This document shows positions 36,478 to 44,282 of a stretch of 64,000 nt of DNA, piece by piece. The notes under the pieces are model-generated. The model searched no databases. It was given only the letters and a program-made list of their open reading frames with translations, and was not told where the DNA came from. Every line of letters starts with the position of its first letter. Within the stretch, counting starts at the first letter, position 1. The position numbers were made by a program, and so were the translations under genes. Source of the stretch: Desertivirga brevis (GTDB lineage Bacteria > Bacteroidota > Bacteroidia > Sphingobacteriales > Sphingobacteriaceae); contig NZ_JAFEWF010000008.1 of NCBI RefSeq assembly GCF_017355835.1, forward strand, positions 372,001 to 436,000, given 5' to 3'.

Positions 36478-37186
36478 TATTTTCCGCTTCAAGCAGTTTG
36501 AAGTCGATCAAACTGGTTGTGCAATGAAGATTAACACAGATGGAACTGTTCTTGGTGCACTTTCCGATGCTATTAATCCGGGTACTATTCTGGATATAGG
36601 AACGGGAACTGGCGTTGTTGCTCTAATGTTAGCCCAACGTTTTCCTAATGCTACTGTTCATGCTGTTGAGATAGAGGAAAAAGCCGCAGAACGATCTAGC
36701 ATTAATTTTAGGAATTCACCTTTTTCAAATAGGATGCATTTGCACGCCTGTTCCTTTCAGCAATTATCTATTGACTTTCCTCATGAAAAATTCGACCTTA
36801 TTGTTAGTAATCCTCCATTTTTTATAGATGCGCTAAAGAATCCTGACGAAAAGAAACAGACAGCGAGGCACGCGGATCTTAATTTTTTTAGGGAATTAGT
36901 TGACTTTATAATTGATCATATAAGTCCCATAGGTGTTGCCTCGCTTATATTACCTAACGAAACTGCATTAATGGTAAAACGCCTTATTGCCCTAAAAGGT
37001 CTTTTTATTTCAAGTGTGATTAATGTTCGTTCGTTTGCAGACTCTCAGGTGCACCGTCAGATAATTAGTATATCCCAAATAGAAAAAACGGCAAGCGAGA
37101 AAGATTTTGTAATATATTCAAAGCAAAAAGAGTATTCCGAACAATTTGTTAATAATTTAAAACAATTTTTTACAATATTCCAATAA
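36458..37186 (+). CDS. trmN6: TrmN6-like tRNA (adenine-N6)-methyltransferase
   Basis: The conserved N-terminus FRFKQFEVDQTGCAMKINTDGTVLGAL must be inside the protein. No ATG lies close upstream, so I choose TTG at 36458 (reads SSTRNSIFRFKQF, 242 residues), which overlaps the VOC gene by 20 bases. ATT at 36476 or an ATG at 36404 or 36374 are alternatives. The Rossmann SAM site is TILDIGTGTGVVALML and the catalytic motif is VSNPPFF, which marks an adenine-N6 methylase. In E. coli TrmN6/YfiC methylates A37 of tRNA1(Val). The family identity is strong; the start is not. Confidence 0.78.
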   Translation: MSSTRNSIFRFKQFEVDQTGCAMKINTDGTVLGALSDAINPGTILDIGTGTGVVALMLAQRFPNATVHAVEIEEKAAERSSINFRNSPFSNRMHLHACSFQQLSIDFPHEKFDLIVSNPPFFIDALKNPDEKKQTARHADLNFFRELVDFIIDHISPIGVASLILPNETALMVKRLIALKGLFISSVINVRSFADSQVHRQIISISQIEKTASEKDFVIYSKQKEYSEQFVNNLKQFFTIFQ

Positions 37187-37233
37187 TGGTAATATATTAG
37201 CAGAACGTCTACCATCTTACGTAACCAATATTA

Positions 37234-37728
37234 ATGACTACTATCGGTTTAATCTCAGATACCCACGGGTATCTCGACGATAAAGTATTTAAATATTTTA
37301 ACGAATGCGACGAGATATGGCATGCCGGCGACTTTGGGAACCTCGATCTCGCTGATAAACTTGCTGCATTCAAGCCGCTAAGAGGGGTATATGGAAATAT
37401 CGACGGAAGGGATATCCGAACGGTTTATCCGGAACATTTGCGATTTAAGTGTGAGGAAGTAGATGTTTGGATGACACATATTGGTGGTTATCCGGGCAAG
37501 TATAATCCAAAAATTAAGGAGGAAATCTTCGCTAATCCACCAAAAATTTTTATCGCCGGGCACTCTCATATTTTAAAGGTGATCTTTGATAAAAAAATTG
37601 GCACTTTACACTTAAATCCTGGTGCAGCAGGCAAACAAGGATGGCATAAAATGCGTTCTTTATTGAAATTCTGCATTTCTGGAGAAAAAATCCATACCTT
37701 AGAGGTGATAGAATTGGGGATTAGATAA
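37234..37728 (+). CDS. YfcE/MJ0936-type metallophosphoesterase
   Basis: This small 164-residue calcineurin-fold phosphodiesterase has all the expected metal motifs: [37 protein letters not shown] and NPGAAG. It is smaller than and clearly different from the metallophosphoesterase at 27158. YfcE-like enzymes act on phosphodiesters, but the natural substrate is unknown. The gene is 47 bp after the tRNA methyltransferase and 22 bp before fructose-1,6-bisphosphatase, in a likely co-transcribed run. The upstream gap contains one CTACCATC copy of the motif found in the exopolysaccharide locus, not at a start. Confidence 0.88.
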   Translation: MTTIGLISDTHGYLDDKVFKYFNECDEIWHAGDFGNLDLADKLAAFKPLRGVYGNIDGRDIRTVYPEHLRFKCEEVDVWMTHIGGYPGKYNPKIKEEIFANPPKIFIAGHSHILKVIFDKKIGTLHLNPGAAGKQGWHKMRSLLKFCISGEKIHTLEVIELGIR

Positions 37729-37750
37729 TGTAAAAAATACACTAAGTACT

Positions 37751-38884
37751 ATGTCAGCAGTAAAAACACTAGGTCAATTTATCATTGAAAAACAAAAAGA
37801 TTTTCCTTATGCCAAGGGAGAATTGTCACGGTTATTAAGAGATATTGGTATAGCCGCCAAAATCGTCAACCGTGAAGTAAATAAGGCAGGTCTTGTTAAT
37901 ATTCTGGGTGAAGTGGGAACCACCAACTCTCATGGTGAAGCACAGAAAAAATTAGATGTCTATGCAAATGAACAGTTCATCTCAGCTTTGACCTGTGGAG
38001 GTGAATGTTGTATTATTATTTCAGAAGAGAACGATGACCCAGTGTATATAGAATCTGAAGTTTCTAAAAATGCAAAGTACATAGTAGCTATTGATCCCCT
38101 TGACGGTTCGTCAAATATTGATGTTAATGTTTCTATTGGTACTATATTTTCTATTTACAGGCGAAAATCCGTCGATGGAAGAGCTACTATTGAGGATGCA
38201 TTGCAAAATGGTACAGAACAAGTAGCGGCAGGATATGTAGTGTATGGAGCATCAACTATGTTGGTTTACACTACTGGAAAAGGGGTAAACGGGTTTACTC
38301 TTGATCCTTCCATTGGAGAATTCTGCTTGTCACATCCCAATATGAAAATTCCTAAGACGGGAAACATATATTCAATTAACGAGGGAAATTATGTTCATTT
38401 TCCCTCTGGTGTAAAGCGGTACTTAAAATACTGCCAGGTTGAAGATAAAAATACTAATCGCCCTTACGTTTCTCGTTATATCGGTTCTATGGTGGCAGAC
38501 TTACACCGTAACTTATTGAAAGGGGGAATATTTATTTATCCAACTACATCCAGTGCTCCTAATGGCAAACTGCGCTTAGTTTACGAATGTAATCCTATGG
38601 CCTTTATTATTGAGCAGGCAGGAGGTCGCGCCACTACAGGCTTCGAAAGAATTCTTGAACTGAATGTAGAGTCTTTGCATCAGCGTTCCGCCATTTTTAT
38701 TGGCTCTGAGGAAATGGTTAAAAAAGCTGAGGAAATGATGATGGATTTTTCTCCAGAAATAGCTCCTAAAAAAGTAGTAGACATAACGGGAGCATTGAAG
38801 GTAGAAAAGAAGGAGGCACCTCTTGTAGTCGATTCCATTGAAAAAGAGCTAAATAAACTGGGAGTAGTGGGAGGTATTGATTAA
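37751..38884 (+). CDS. fbp: Class I fructose-1,6-bisphosphatase
   Basis: This 377-residue enzyme of gluconeogenesis hydrolyses fructose 1,6-bisphosphate. The metal-binding signature [17 protein letters not shown] is complete, ISEENDDP precedes it, and [19 protein letters not shown] with the C-terminal substrate lysine region follow. The usual length is about 335-345. Here there are some 35 extra residues at the C-terminus ([28 protein letters not shown]), which I do not recognise. The gene lies downstream of the YfcE-like gene and converges on RNase HI with a gap of only 7 bp. Confidence 0.95.
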   Translation: MSAVKTLGQFIIEKQKDFPYAKGELSRLLRDIGIAAKIVNREVNKAGLVNILGEVGTTNSHGEAQKKLDVYANEQFISALTCGGECCIIISEENDDPVYIESEVSKNAKYIVAIDPLDGSSNIDVNVSIGTIFSIYRRKSVDGRATIEDALQNGTEQVAAGYVVYGASTMLVYTTGKGVNGFTLDPSIGEFCLSHPNMKIPKTGNIYSINEGNYVHFPSGVKRYLKYCQVEDKNTNRPYVSRYIGSMVADLHRNLLKGGIFIYPTTSSAPNGKLRLVYECNPMAFIIEQAGGRATTGFERILELNVESLHQRSAIFIGSEEMVKKAEEMMMDFSPEIAPKKVVDITGALKVEKKEAPLVVDSIEKELNKLGVVGGID

Positions 38885-38891
38885 AACGGAT

Positions 38892-39356
38892 CTATTCACG
38901 TCCATTTTCAACTTCGAACACTGAATCAATCAATAGTTTATCTTTTTGTTGAGATGCTGCGACTGCTAACCGGTCGCAGCGCTCATTTTCTGGGTGCCCA
39001 GCATGGCCTTTGATCCATCGAAACTTGACGTTATGCAATTTGTAAACTTGTAAGAAGCGAAGCCACAAGTCTTTATTTTTTTTACCGGCGAAACCCTTAT
39101 TTAACCAACCGAAAACCCATTTCTTTTCTACTGCCTCTACCACATATTTCGAGTCTGAATATACGAGCACATCTTGTCCCTGTTTTTTAATAGCCTCCAG
39201 CCCGGCAATAACCGCTAGTAACTCCATTCTATTATTCGTAGTCAATCTGTACCCTGCCGAGAGTTCTTTATAATGGGGACCTGACCTTAAAATTGCTCCG
39301 TAGCCACCTGGGCCAGGGTTTCCACGTGAGGCACCATCTGTGAAAAGTTCTATCAT
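38892..39356 (-). CDS. rnhA: Ribonuclease HI
   Basis: This 154-residue enzyme degrades the RNA strand of RNA-DNA hybrids. The four acidic residues of the active site are present: Asp7 (LFTDGASRGNPGPGG), Glu45 (NNRMELLAVIAGLEA), Asp68 (VYSDSKYV) and Asp128 (RCDRLAVAAS). The handle segment WLNKGFAGKKNKDLW and the KGHAGHPENE histidine loop are also intact. Length is standard for a cytoplasmic RNase HI. It ends 7 bp from the stop of fbp on the other strand. The 256-bp stretch upstream (39357-39612) holds no gene that I can support. Confidence 0.95.
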   Translation of the reverse strand: MIELFTDGASRGNPGPGGYGAILRSGPHYKELSAGYRLTTNNRMELLAVIAGLEAIKKQGQDVLVYSDSKYVVEAVEKKWVFGWLNKGFAGKKNKDLWLRFLQVYKLHNVKFRWIKGHAGHPENERCDRLAVAASQQKDKLLIDSVFEVENGRE

Positions 39357-39612
39357 TTACATTAATTTCTTAAGGAGCTTCAAATACTTCAACGCAGAAC
39401 GCAGGATCCTTGAAAATGCTGCGATTGATCTTAATTGCGAGGCGGCAAAATTAGTATTTGTTTACTGACGAAGTGAATTAATATTAAACTAAAACTTGAG
39501 AAAGCATTAAGGTGGTAATATTGAAATCTTTACATGCTGCATAATGGCCTTCTAATATCATGTCGCGTTTTGCCCTTATAATTCGTTAAGTGTTAAAATT
39601 ATTACGCTTAAC

Positions 39613-40014
39613 ATGATTAGATATTTTATTTACGCATTTTCAATGATTTTTTACGTGCTAACAGCCTGTAAAAAGGAAGCGCCCATATCAAACGCAATGG
39701 TTGGAGAATGGGAACTTGCCGGTTCTGTTAATGGAATGACAGGAAGAATGAATAAGAATACTAGCGGAAACGGAAATTTATTAAAGATCTCCAGACAAAG
39801 CTATGAGAGGTATGATCATTGGAATTTAGTGGAGAGTGGTTCTTATAGCATCAGGCAGGAAAACTCGATACTATATAATAAGAGGCTAAATAGAATAATT
39901 TTTAACGAAGAGTTTGACTCGCCAAGATCCTTTGTAACAATTGAAAGTGACCAATTAACAATTTGGTTAGATGCTTTTGACGGTCCTTCAGTGACCTATA
40001 AGAAACTTAAATAG
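39613..40014 (+). CDS. Small predicted lipoprotein, lipocalin-like
   Basis: This 133-residue protein has a short hydrophobic leader and a lipobox LTAC (Cys at about residue 19), so it is likely a lipid-anchored envelope protein. What follows is beta-rich (GEWELAGSVNGMTG, SYSIRQENSILYN, RIIFNEEF, SFVTIESDQLTIWLD), with the spacing of the small lipocalin-like lipoproteins common in Bacteroidetes. I do not recognise a specific family. The gene stands alone between RNase HI (opposite strand) and a BLUF-fold gene more than 350 bp away. Function unknown. Confidence 0.7.
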   Translation: MIRYFIYAFSMIFYVLTACKKEAPISNAMVGEWELAGSVNGMTGRMNKNTSGNGNLLKISRQSYERYDHWNLVESGSYSIRQENSILYNKRLNRIIFNEEFDSPRSFVTIESDQLTIWLDAFDGPSVTYKKLK

Positions 40015-40373
40015 CCAATAGATGTACTAGCCACATAAAACTTGGGAACATTAGCCCATTTTAATTCGGACGCTTATCGTTTCTAACCTGGGCTAAACCC
40101 AATTAATACATCCCTGTTAGAAAATACTACTTATGTGGTTTCTTTAATTGTAGTTTTTTAGTTACCCTCAAGATTTCAAACCCTATTTGTAATCAGGTTA
40201 CTTGGTTTCTAACTATTGTAACATCCATGTGCAACTGCCGTAGAAGTAGCCAAGAAACTATCTCATATATGAATCTTTAACTTTAGAAAGCACAGAGCAA
40301 CTTAATTGCATTGTTATGTTTTAGAATCAATTTTTTTAGACAAAAAGGCCTGCAAATTTAAATATTGTTTTTT
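40015..40373. other. 359-bp gap without a gene
   Basis: I see no convincing coding frame. There is one small hairpin, TGGG-CTAAA-CCCA at 40089-40101, and AT-rich DNA close to the next gene. The region may carry the promoter of the BLUF-like gene, but I cannot point to a good -7 box. Confidence 0.5.
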
Positions 40374-40811
40374 ATGGAAAGTGATTATGGACTGTGGAGC
40401 ATTGTGCTGTTAAGCACAACAATGAAAGACATTACACTTGAGCAGATAGAGAAAGACCTGTACAGAAGGAGAGAGATACGGAAGAAAAACGGAATAACGG
40501 GTATCGTTATTAATGCACGTGGCAATATTTTGCTCTCCGCGGAAGGAAAAAAGGAGCATGTGAAACTTCAGTATGATGAAATTAAGAAATACCAGGGTCA
40601 TCATAGTATTATTAAACTTTATTTCGGGCCAATTCCCTTTCGATTTTTCGAAGAGGATCCACTAGCGTTTAAATCTTTAGGGGTGGAAGAACATAAGTTC
40701 TTAGACTCTTTCAAGTCCGAAGAACAGAAAGAGTACTTGCAGGAGGTACTTAATATCGAACACCCGGTCAGCCGGATCATAAACGATTTTATAAAGAATA
40801 ATTCGAAATAG
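40374..40811 (+). CDS. BLUF-fold protein lacking flavin-binding residues
   Basis: I start at the ATG at 40374 (145 residues). The order of elements matches a BLUF domain: an N-terminal strand (LWSIVLLSTTMKDI), a helix, KKNGITGIVINARGNILLSAEG (the ITG...EG hallmark), a helix, then IIKLYFGPIPFRFFEEDPLAF (the usual R-F segment). In photoactive BLUF proteins the first strand has Tyr, the GITG approach has Asn and the strand before EG has Gln. Here these positions read Leu, a basic or aliphatic residue, and Leu. It therefore probably binds no flavin and acts by protein contact. The C-terminal 40 residues are helical. Function unknown. Confidence 0.6.
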   Translation: MESDYGLWSIVLLSTTMKDITLEQIEKDLYRRREIRKKNGITGIVINARGNILLSAEGKKEHVKLQYDEIKKYQGHHSIIKLYFGPIPFRFFEEDPLAFKSLGVEEHKFLDSFKSEEQKEYLQEVLNIEHPVSRIINDFIKNNSK

Positions 40812-40955
40812 AAAGCGGACCAATCTTGTAAAGAGCGTAAAAGGTTTTCAACAAAGCCTTTCGAGCTTTAAACATTTTTTCTAGCCCTCTGCTTAAAGGA
40901 ACTGACTTTTCTAGCGTTTTACACTTACCATCAGTAATAGCTGATGGAAGCACCA

Positions 40956-41022
40956 TTTTAACATTAATGCTATCATTTTAACCAAAATTGCCCTAACCAC
41001 TATCATCCTCACCCTAGTTTTG
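40956..41022 (+). promoter_or_regulatory. Shared PUL promoter element, copy 1 (before SusC)
   Basis: TTTTAACA at 40956-40963 and a second TTTTAACC at 40976-40983 (20 bp later) lie upstream of TAGTTTTG at 41015-41022, which fits the Bacteroidetes -7 box TAnnTTTG. The distance from the first box to the -7 box is 59 bp, the same as before the genes at 46464 and 50166. No good -33 TTTG was seen, which fits activator-dependent promoters. Confidence 0.6.
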
Positions 41023-41098
41023 TAATATTAATCAATTAAAGTAAGCTATTATCTGTGGTCCAATTAACACATATAATAGCCCTCTTGAAAATACTAAT

Positions 41099-41194
41099 AT
41101 GAAAGACTCTATCAAAGGCAGGGACCGGCCCCCCCGCTGTTTTTTCTGCTTATCAATCACGTATGCTAATCAATTCCTTAAAAAACTCAATTAG
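41099..41194 (+). CDS. Possible 31-codon leader open reading frame
   Basis: ATG at 41099 opens a 31-codon frame (with GRDRPPRCFFCLS inside) that ends TAG at 41192-41194, 5 nt before the SusC start codon. Its position downstream of the predicted transcription start would allow translational coupling. It has no recognised homology, and chance alone could explain it. Confidence 0.2.
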   Translation: MKDSIKGRDRPPRCFFCLSITYANQFLKKLN

Positions 41195-41199
41195 TACTA

Positions 41200-44100
41200 A
41201 TGGAAAGACTAATCTTCAATCTTAAAATCAAGGTGTCGTTTCTATCCTTGTTATTTGTTTTGCTATCTGTAGCAGGGTATGCTCAAACCCGGCGAATAAC
41301 GGGAGTTGTGCTCGATGATCAAAATCAACCGCTTCCCGGAGCTGCTGTTAAAGCAAAATCAGGGTCGGGTTCGGCGACAACGGATGTAAATGGAAAGTTC
41401 TCTATTTCCGTCTCTGATAACGAACAATCATTAGTGGCAAGTTTTATTGGCTTCGATAATAAAGAAGTTCGAATCAATGGTCAAAGCGCTCTAACCATCA
41501 AGCTAGCTCCAAGCAGTAAAAGTCTCAAAGAAGTTGTTGTGGTTGGCTATGGAACTCAAAGGCGGGAAGCAATCACTGGATCGGTAGCTTCAATTGGGGG
41601 AGACGCAATTCGCGAAGTACCTGCGGCTAACGTTTCACAGGCCTTACAGGGCCGTCTACCAGGGGTGGAGCTATCTCAAACATCATCCCAACCAGGTGCT
41701 GCCATGCAAATCCGTATACGTGGGGTACGATCCCTAAGCGCTGAGAATAATCCTCTTGTTGTACTTGATGGAATTCCATTCGCAGGTTCTATTGGGGATA
41801 TCAATCCAAATGACATCAAGAGTTTAGATATTTTAAAAGATGCTTCGGCCACAGCCATTTACGGCTCGCGTGGGGCTAATGGGGTAATATTAGTAACTAC
41901 AAATAGAGGACAGCAAGGTCAAAAAGCGAAATTGAACTTCAATACATTCGCAGGCCCTAAGGAGGTTTTTGCTAAGTATCCTATGATGAGCGGACCTGAG
42001 TTTGTCGCTCTTCGTAATGCTGCTGGTTTATACAGCACAAATGGACTTGATGAGTCAAATGATGTAAATACAGACTGGCAAGATCTTTTATACAGGCCTG
42101 GAAGTACCCAAAGCTACGATTTAGGGGTGTCTGGTGGAACCGAACAAGGTAGTTATAATTTTAATTTAGGATACTTCAACGATAAAGGTGTAATCCCCAC
42201 CCAGCAATACGGCAGATATTCCCTCCGAGGATCTTTGGATCAGGGTGTTGGAAAATACCTTCGATTAGGTTTTACAACCAACAATAACTTTAATGTAACC
42301 GAGGGATCGAATGTAGGTCTTTATGGTGCATTAAGTATGTCTCCTATCGCAAATCCCTTTAACGAAGATGGAACCTGGAAAAGAACTATAAGAATGGCTC
42401 AGGATGAAACTTGGTTATATACAAGGGATATCGTGAACAATTTGCAAGACCGATGGCTGAATGAGACAAAAGCTTTTGGAACCTATAACACATTATATGG
42501 AGAGGTGAAAATTCCAGGGGTGAATGGTCTTAAATATCGTTTAAATCTTGGTTTAAATTATCGCCAAAGCAATAATGGAGCCTTTACAGGAGTAGGCGTA
42601 AACAATCTTGATCCTAAATATGTGTCTTCAGCATCTATCAATAATGCAAATACACTAGACTGGACAGCTGAAAATTTGCTTACGTATGATCGTACGTTTG
42701 CCGAAAAGCACCAATTTAATGTAGTAGCTCTATACTCTGCCTCTGAAAACAGATATAGCACATCAATGGCTTCCGGAAGAAATCTTCCTTCAGACCAATT
42801 TCAGTATCACAACCTTGATCAAGCAGCAGAAGAAATGCGGGTGGGTTCAGATCTTACTATATTCGGTTTGTTATCATATATGGGGCGAGTGATGTACTCT
42901 TATGACAACCGGTATATGTTATCCGCTACCCTGCGTTCGGACGGATCATCTCGTTTGGCACCTGGACATAAATGGCATACTTATCCTGCCATCTCGGCTG
43001 GTTGGAATATCGCAAATGAGAGCTTTATGAAGGACTTTAGTGTTATTAACCAACTTAAACTTCGGGCAGGCTATGGACAAACCTCTAACCAATCTATAGC
43101 GCCATATTCAACCCTAGGTCGGTTAGGTACTCGGCCATACAATTTTGGAGACGCAACCTACTCCACCGGTTATTATGTAACAGAGTTACCGAACCAGAAT
43201 TTAGGTTGGGAATTTTCCAAAACATGGAATTACGGCCTTGACTTCGGCGTATTAAATAACAGGCTATCAGGAACCCTTGAGTATTACGTTACAAATACTG
43301 AGGATATTCTGTACAATGTGGGATTACCGCCAACCTCTGGAGTTAATAGTTTGACAGCTAACATTGGAAAGACTCAAAATAAAGGAATTGAGCTTTCACT
43401 TAACGGCGTAATTCTAAATAATCGAAATGGTTGGACTTGGGAGGCTGGGCTAAACATTTACAATAACCGTAATAAAATTGTCTCTCTTGCTAACGGAAGC
43501 ACCAGAGATGAGTTTAATTGGTTCTTCGTAGGGCAGCCGATAAATGTTATTTACGATTACGAAAAGGTAGGCCTATGGCAAGAGGGAGACCCATACCGGA
43601 ATGTGCTTGAACCCGGAGGTAGTGTGGGAATGATCAAGGTAAAGTATACAGGAGATTATAATGCAGATGGGACTCCAGTTAGAGCTATTGGAGCTGCAGA
43701 TAGACAAATTCTAAAAATCGATCCTGATTTTCAGGGAGGTTTTAATACAAGGGTTGGTTATAAAGGATTTGACCTAAGCGCCGTTGGCGTTTTCAAGCGT
43801 GGTGGCGTCCTTAATAGCACCCTTTACGGGTCAGCTGGTTACTTAAATATGTTGACAGGTCGGAGGGGCAATGTTAAGGTGGATTACTGGACCCCAGAGA
43901 ATACCGATGCTAAGTATCCTAACCCAGCTGGACCGCGTAGTGGAGATAATCCTAAATATGGGAGTACTCTTGGTTACTTTGATGCTTCCTACCTAAAGTT
44001 GCGAACAATAACGCTTGGGTATAATTTTCAACAAAATGGCTGGTTTAAGAAGACTGGTATCGATAGATTAAGGGTTTACTTTACGGCACAAAATCCTTTT

Positions 44101-44271
44101 GTCCTGTTCTCGCCATATCACCGCGAGTCCGGCCAGGACCCTGAGACAAACTCTTACGGTAACGAGAACGCGGCGGTGGCCTATGGTCAGGAATTAAGAA
44201 GAATTCTTACGGTGGGAACAAACGCTCCTTCAACCCGGACCTATTTGTTTGGTGCTAATTTGACCTTTTAA
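41200..44271 (+). CDS. SusC/RagA-family TonB-dependent outer-membrane transporter
   Basis: This 1023-residue protein has a signal peptide (FLSLLFVLLSVAGYAQ) and then a CarboxypepD_reg-like domain (GVVLDDQNQPLPGAAVKAKSG). A TonB box-like segment EVVVVGYGTQRREAITGSVAS is followed by the plug (PLVVLDGIPFAGSIGDINPNDIKSLDILKDASATAIYGSRGANGVILVTT) and the barrel up to a terminal Phe. SusC-type proteins import oligosaccharides across the outer membrane, with a SusD lid. The neighbouring SusD, esterases and glycosidases make a polysaccharide utilisation locus. Substrate is inferred from those enzymes: decorated xylan. The SusD gene starts 11 bp after the stop. Confidence 0.97.
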   Translation: MERLIFNLKIKVSFLSLLFVLLSVAGYAQTRRITGVVLDDQNQPLPGAAVKAKSGSGSATTDVNGKFSISVSDNEQSLVASFIGFDNKEVRINGQSALTIKLAPSSKSLKEVVVVGYGTQRREAITGSVASIGGDAIREVPAANVSQALQGRLPGVELSQTSSQPGAAMQIRIRGVRSLSAENNPLVVLDGIPFAGSIGDINPNDIKSLDILKDASATAIYGSRGANGVILVTTNRGQQGQKAKLNFNTFAGPKEVFAKYPMMSGPEFVALRNAAGLYSTNGLDESNDVNTDWQDLLYRPGSTQSYDLGVSGGTEQGSYNFNLGYFNDKGVIPTQQYGRYSLRGSLDQGVGKYLRLGFTTNNNFNVTEGSNVGLYGALSMSPIANPFNEDGTWKRTIRMAQDETWLYTRDIVNNLQDRWLNETKAFGTYNTLYGEVKIPGVNGLKYRLNLGLNYRQSNNGAFTGVGVNNLDPKYVSSASINNANTLDWTAENLLTYDRTFAEKHQFNVVALYSASENRYSTSMASGRNLPSDQFQYHNLDQAAEEMRVGSDLTIFGLLSYMGRVMYSYDNRYMLSATLRSDGSSRLAPGHKWHTYPAISAGWNIANESFMKDFSVINQLKLRAGYGQTSNQSIAPYSTLGRLGTRPYNFGDATYSTGYYVTELPNQNLGWEFSKTWNYGLDFGVLNNRLSGTLEYYVTNTEDILYNVGLPPTSGVNSLTANIGKTQNKGIELSLNGVILNNRNGWTWEAGLNIYNNRNKIVSLANGSTRDEFNWFFVGQPINVIYDYEKVGLWQEGDPYRNVLEPGGSVGMIKVKYTGDYNADGTPVRAIGAADRQILKIDPDFQGGFNTRVGYKGFDLSAVGVFKRGGVLNSTLYGSAGYLNMLTGRRGNVKVDYWTPENTDAKYPNPAGPRSGDNPKYGSTLGYFDASYLKLRTITLGYNFQQNGWFKKTGIDRLRVYFTAQNPFVLFSPYHRESGQDPETNSYGNENAAVAYGQELRRILTVGTNAPSTRTYLFGANLTF

Positions 44272-44282
44272 TAATTCCAATT

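Larger units (their letters stand above)
40812..41199 (+). other. 388-bp leader region of the SusC gene
   Basis: A perfect CCATCAG-TAATAG-CTGATGG hairpin lies at 40928-40947. The promoter element shared with two other units of this locus is at 40956-41022 (listed separately). A 31-codon open frame ends 5 nt before the SusC start. The C7 run at 41129-41135 is notable in such AT-rich DNA. Transcription starting near 41029 would give an untranslated leader of about 170 nt. Confidence 0.55.
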
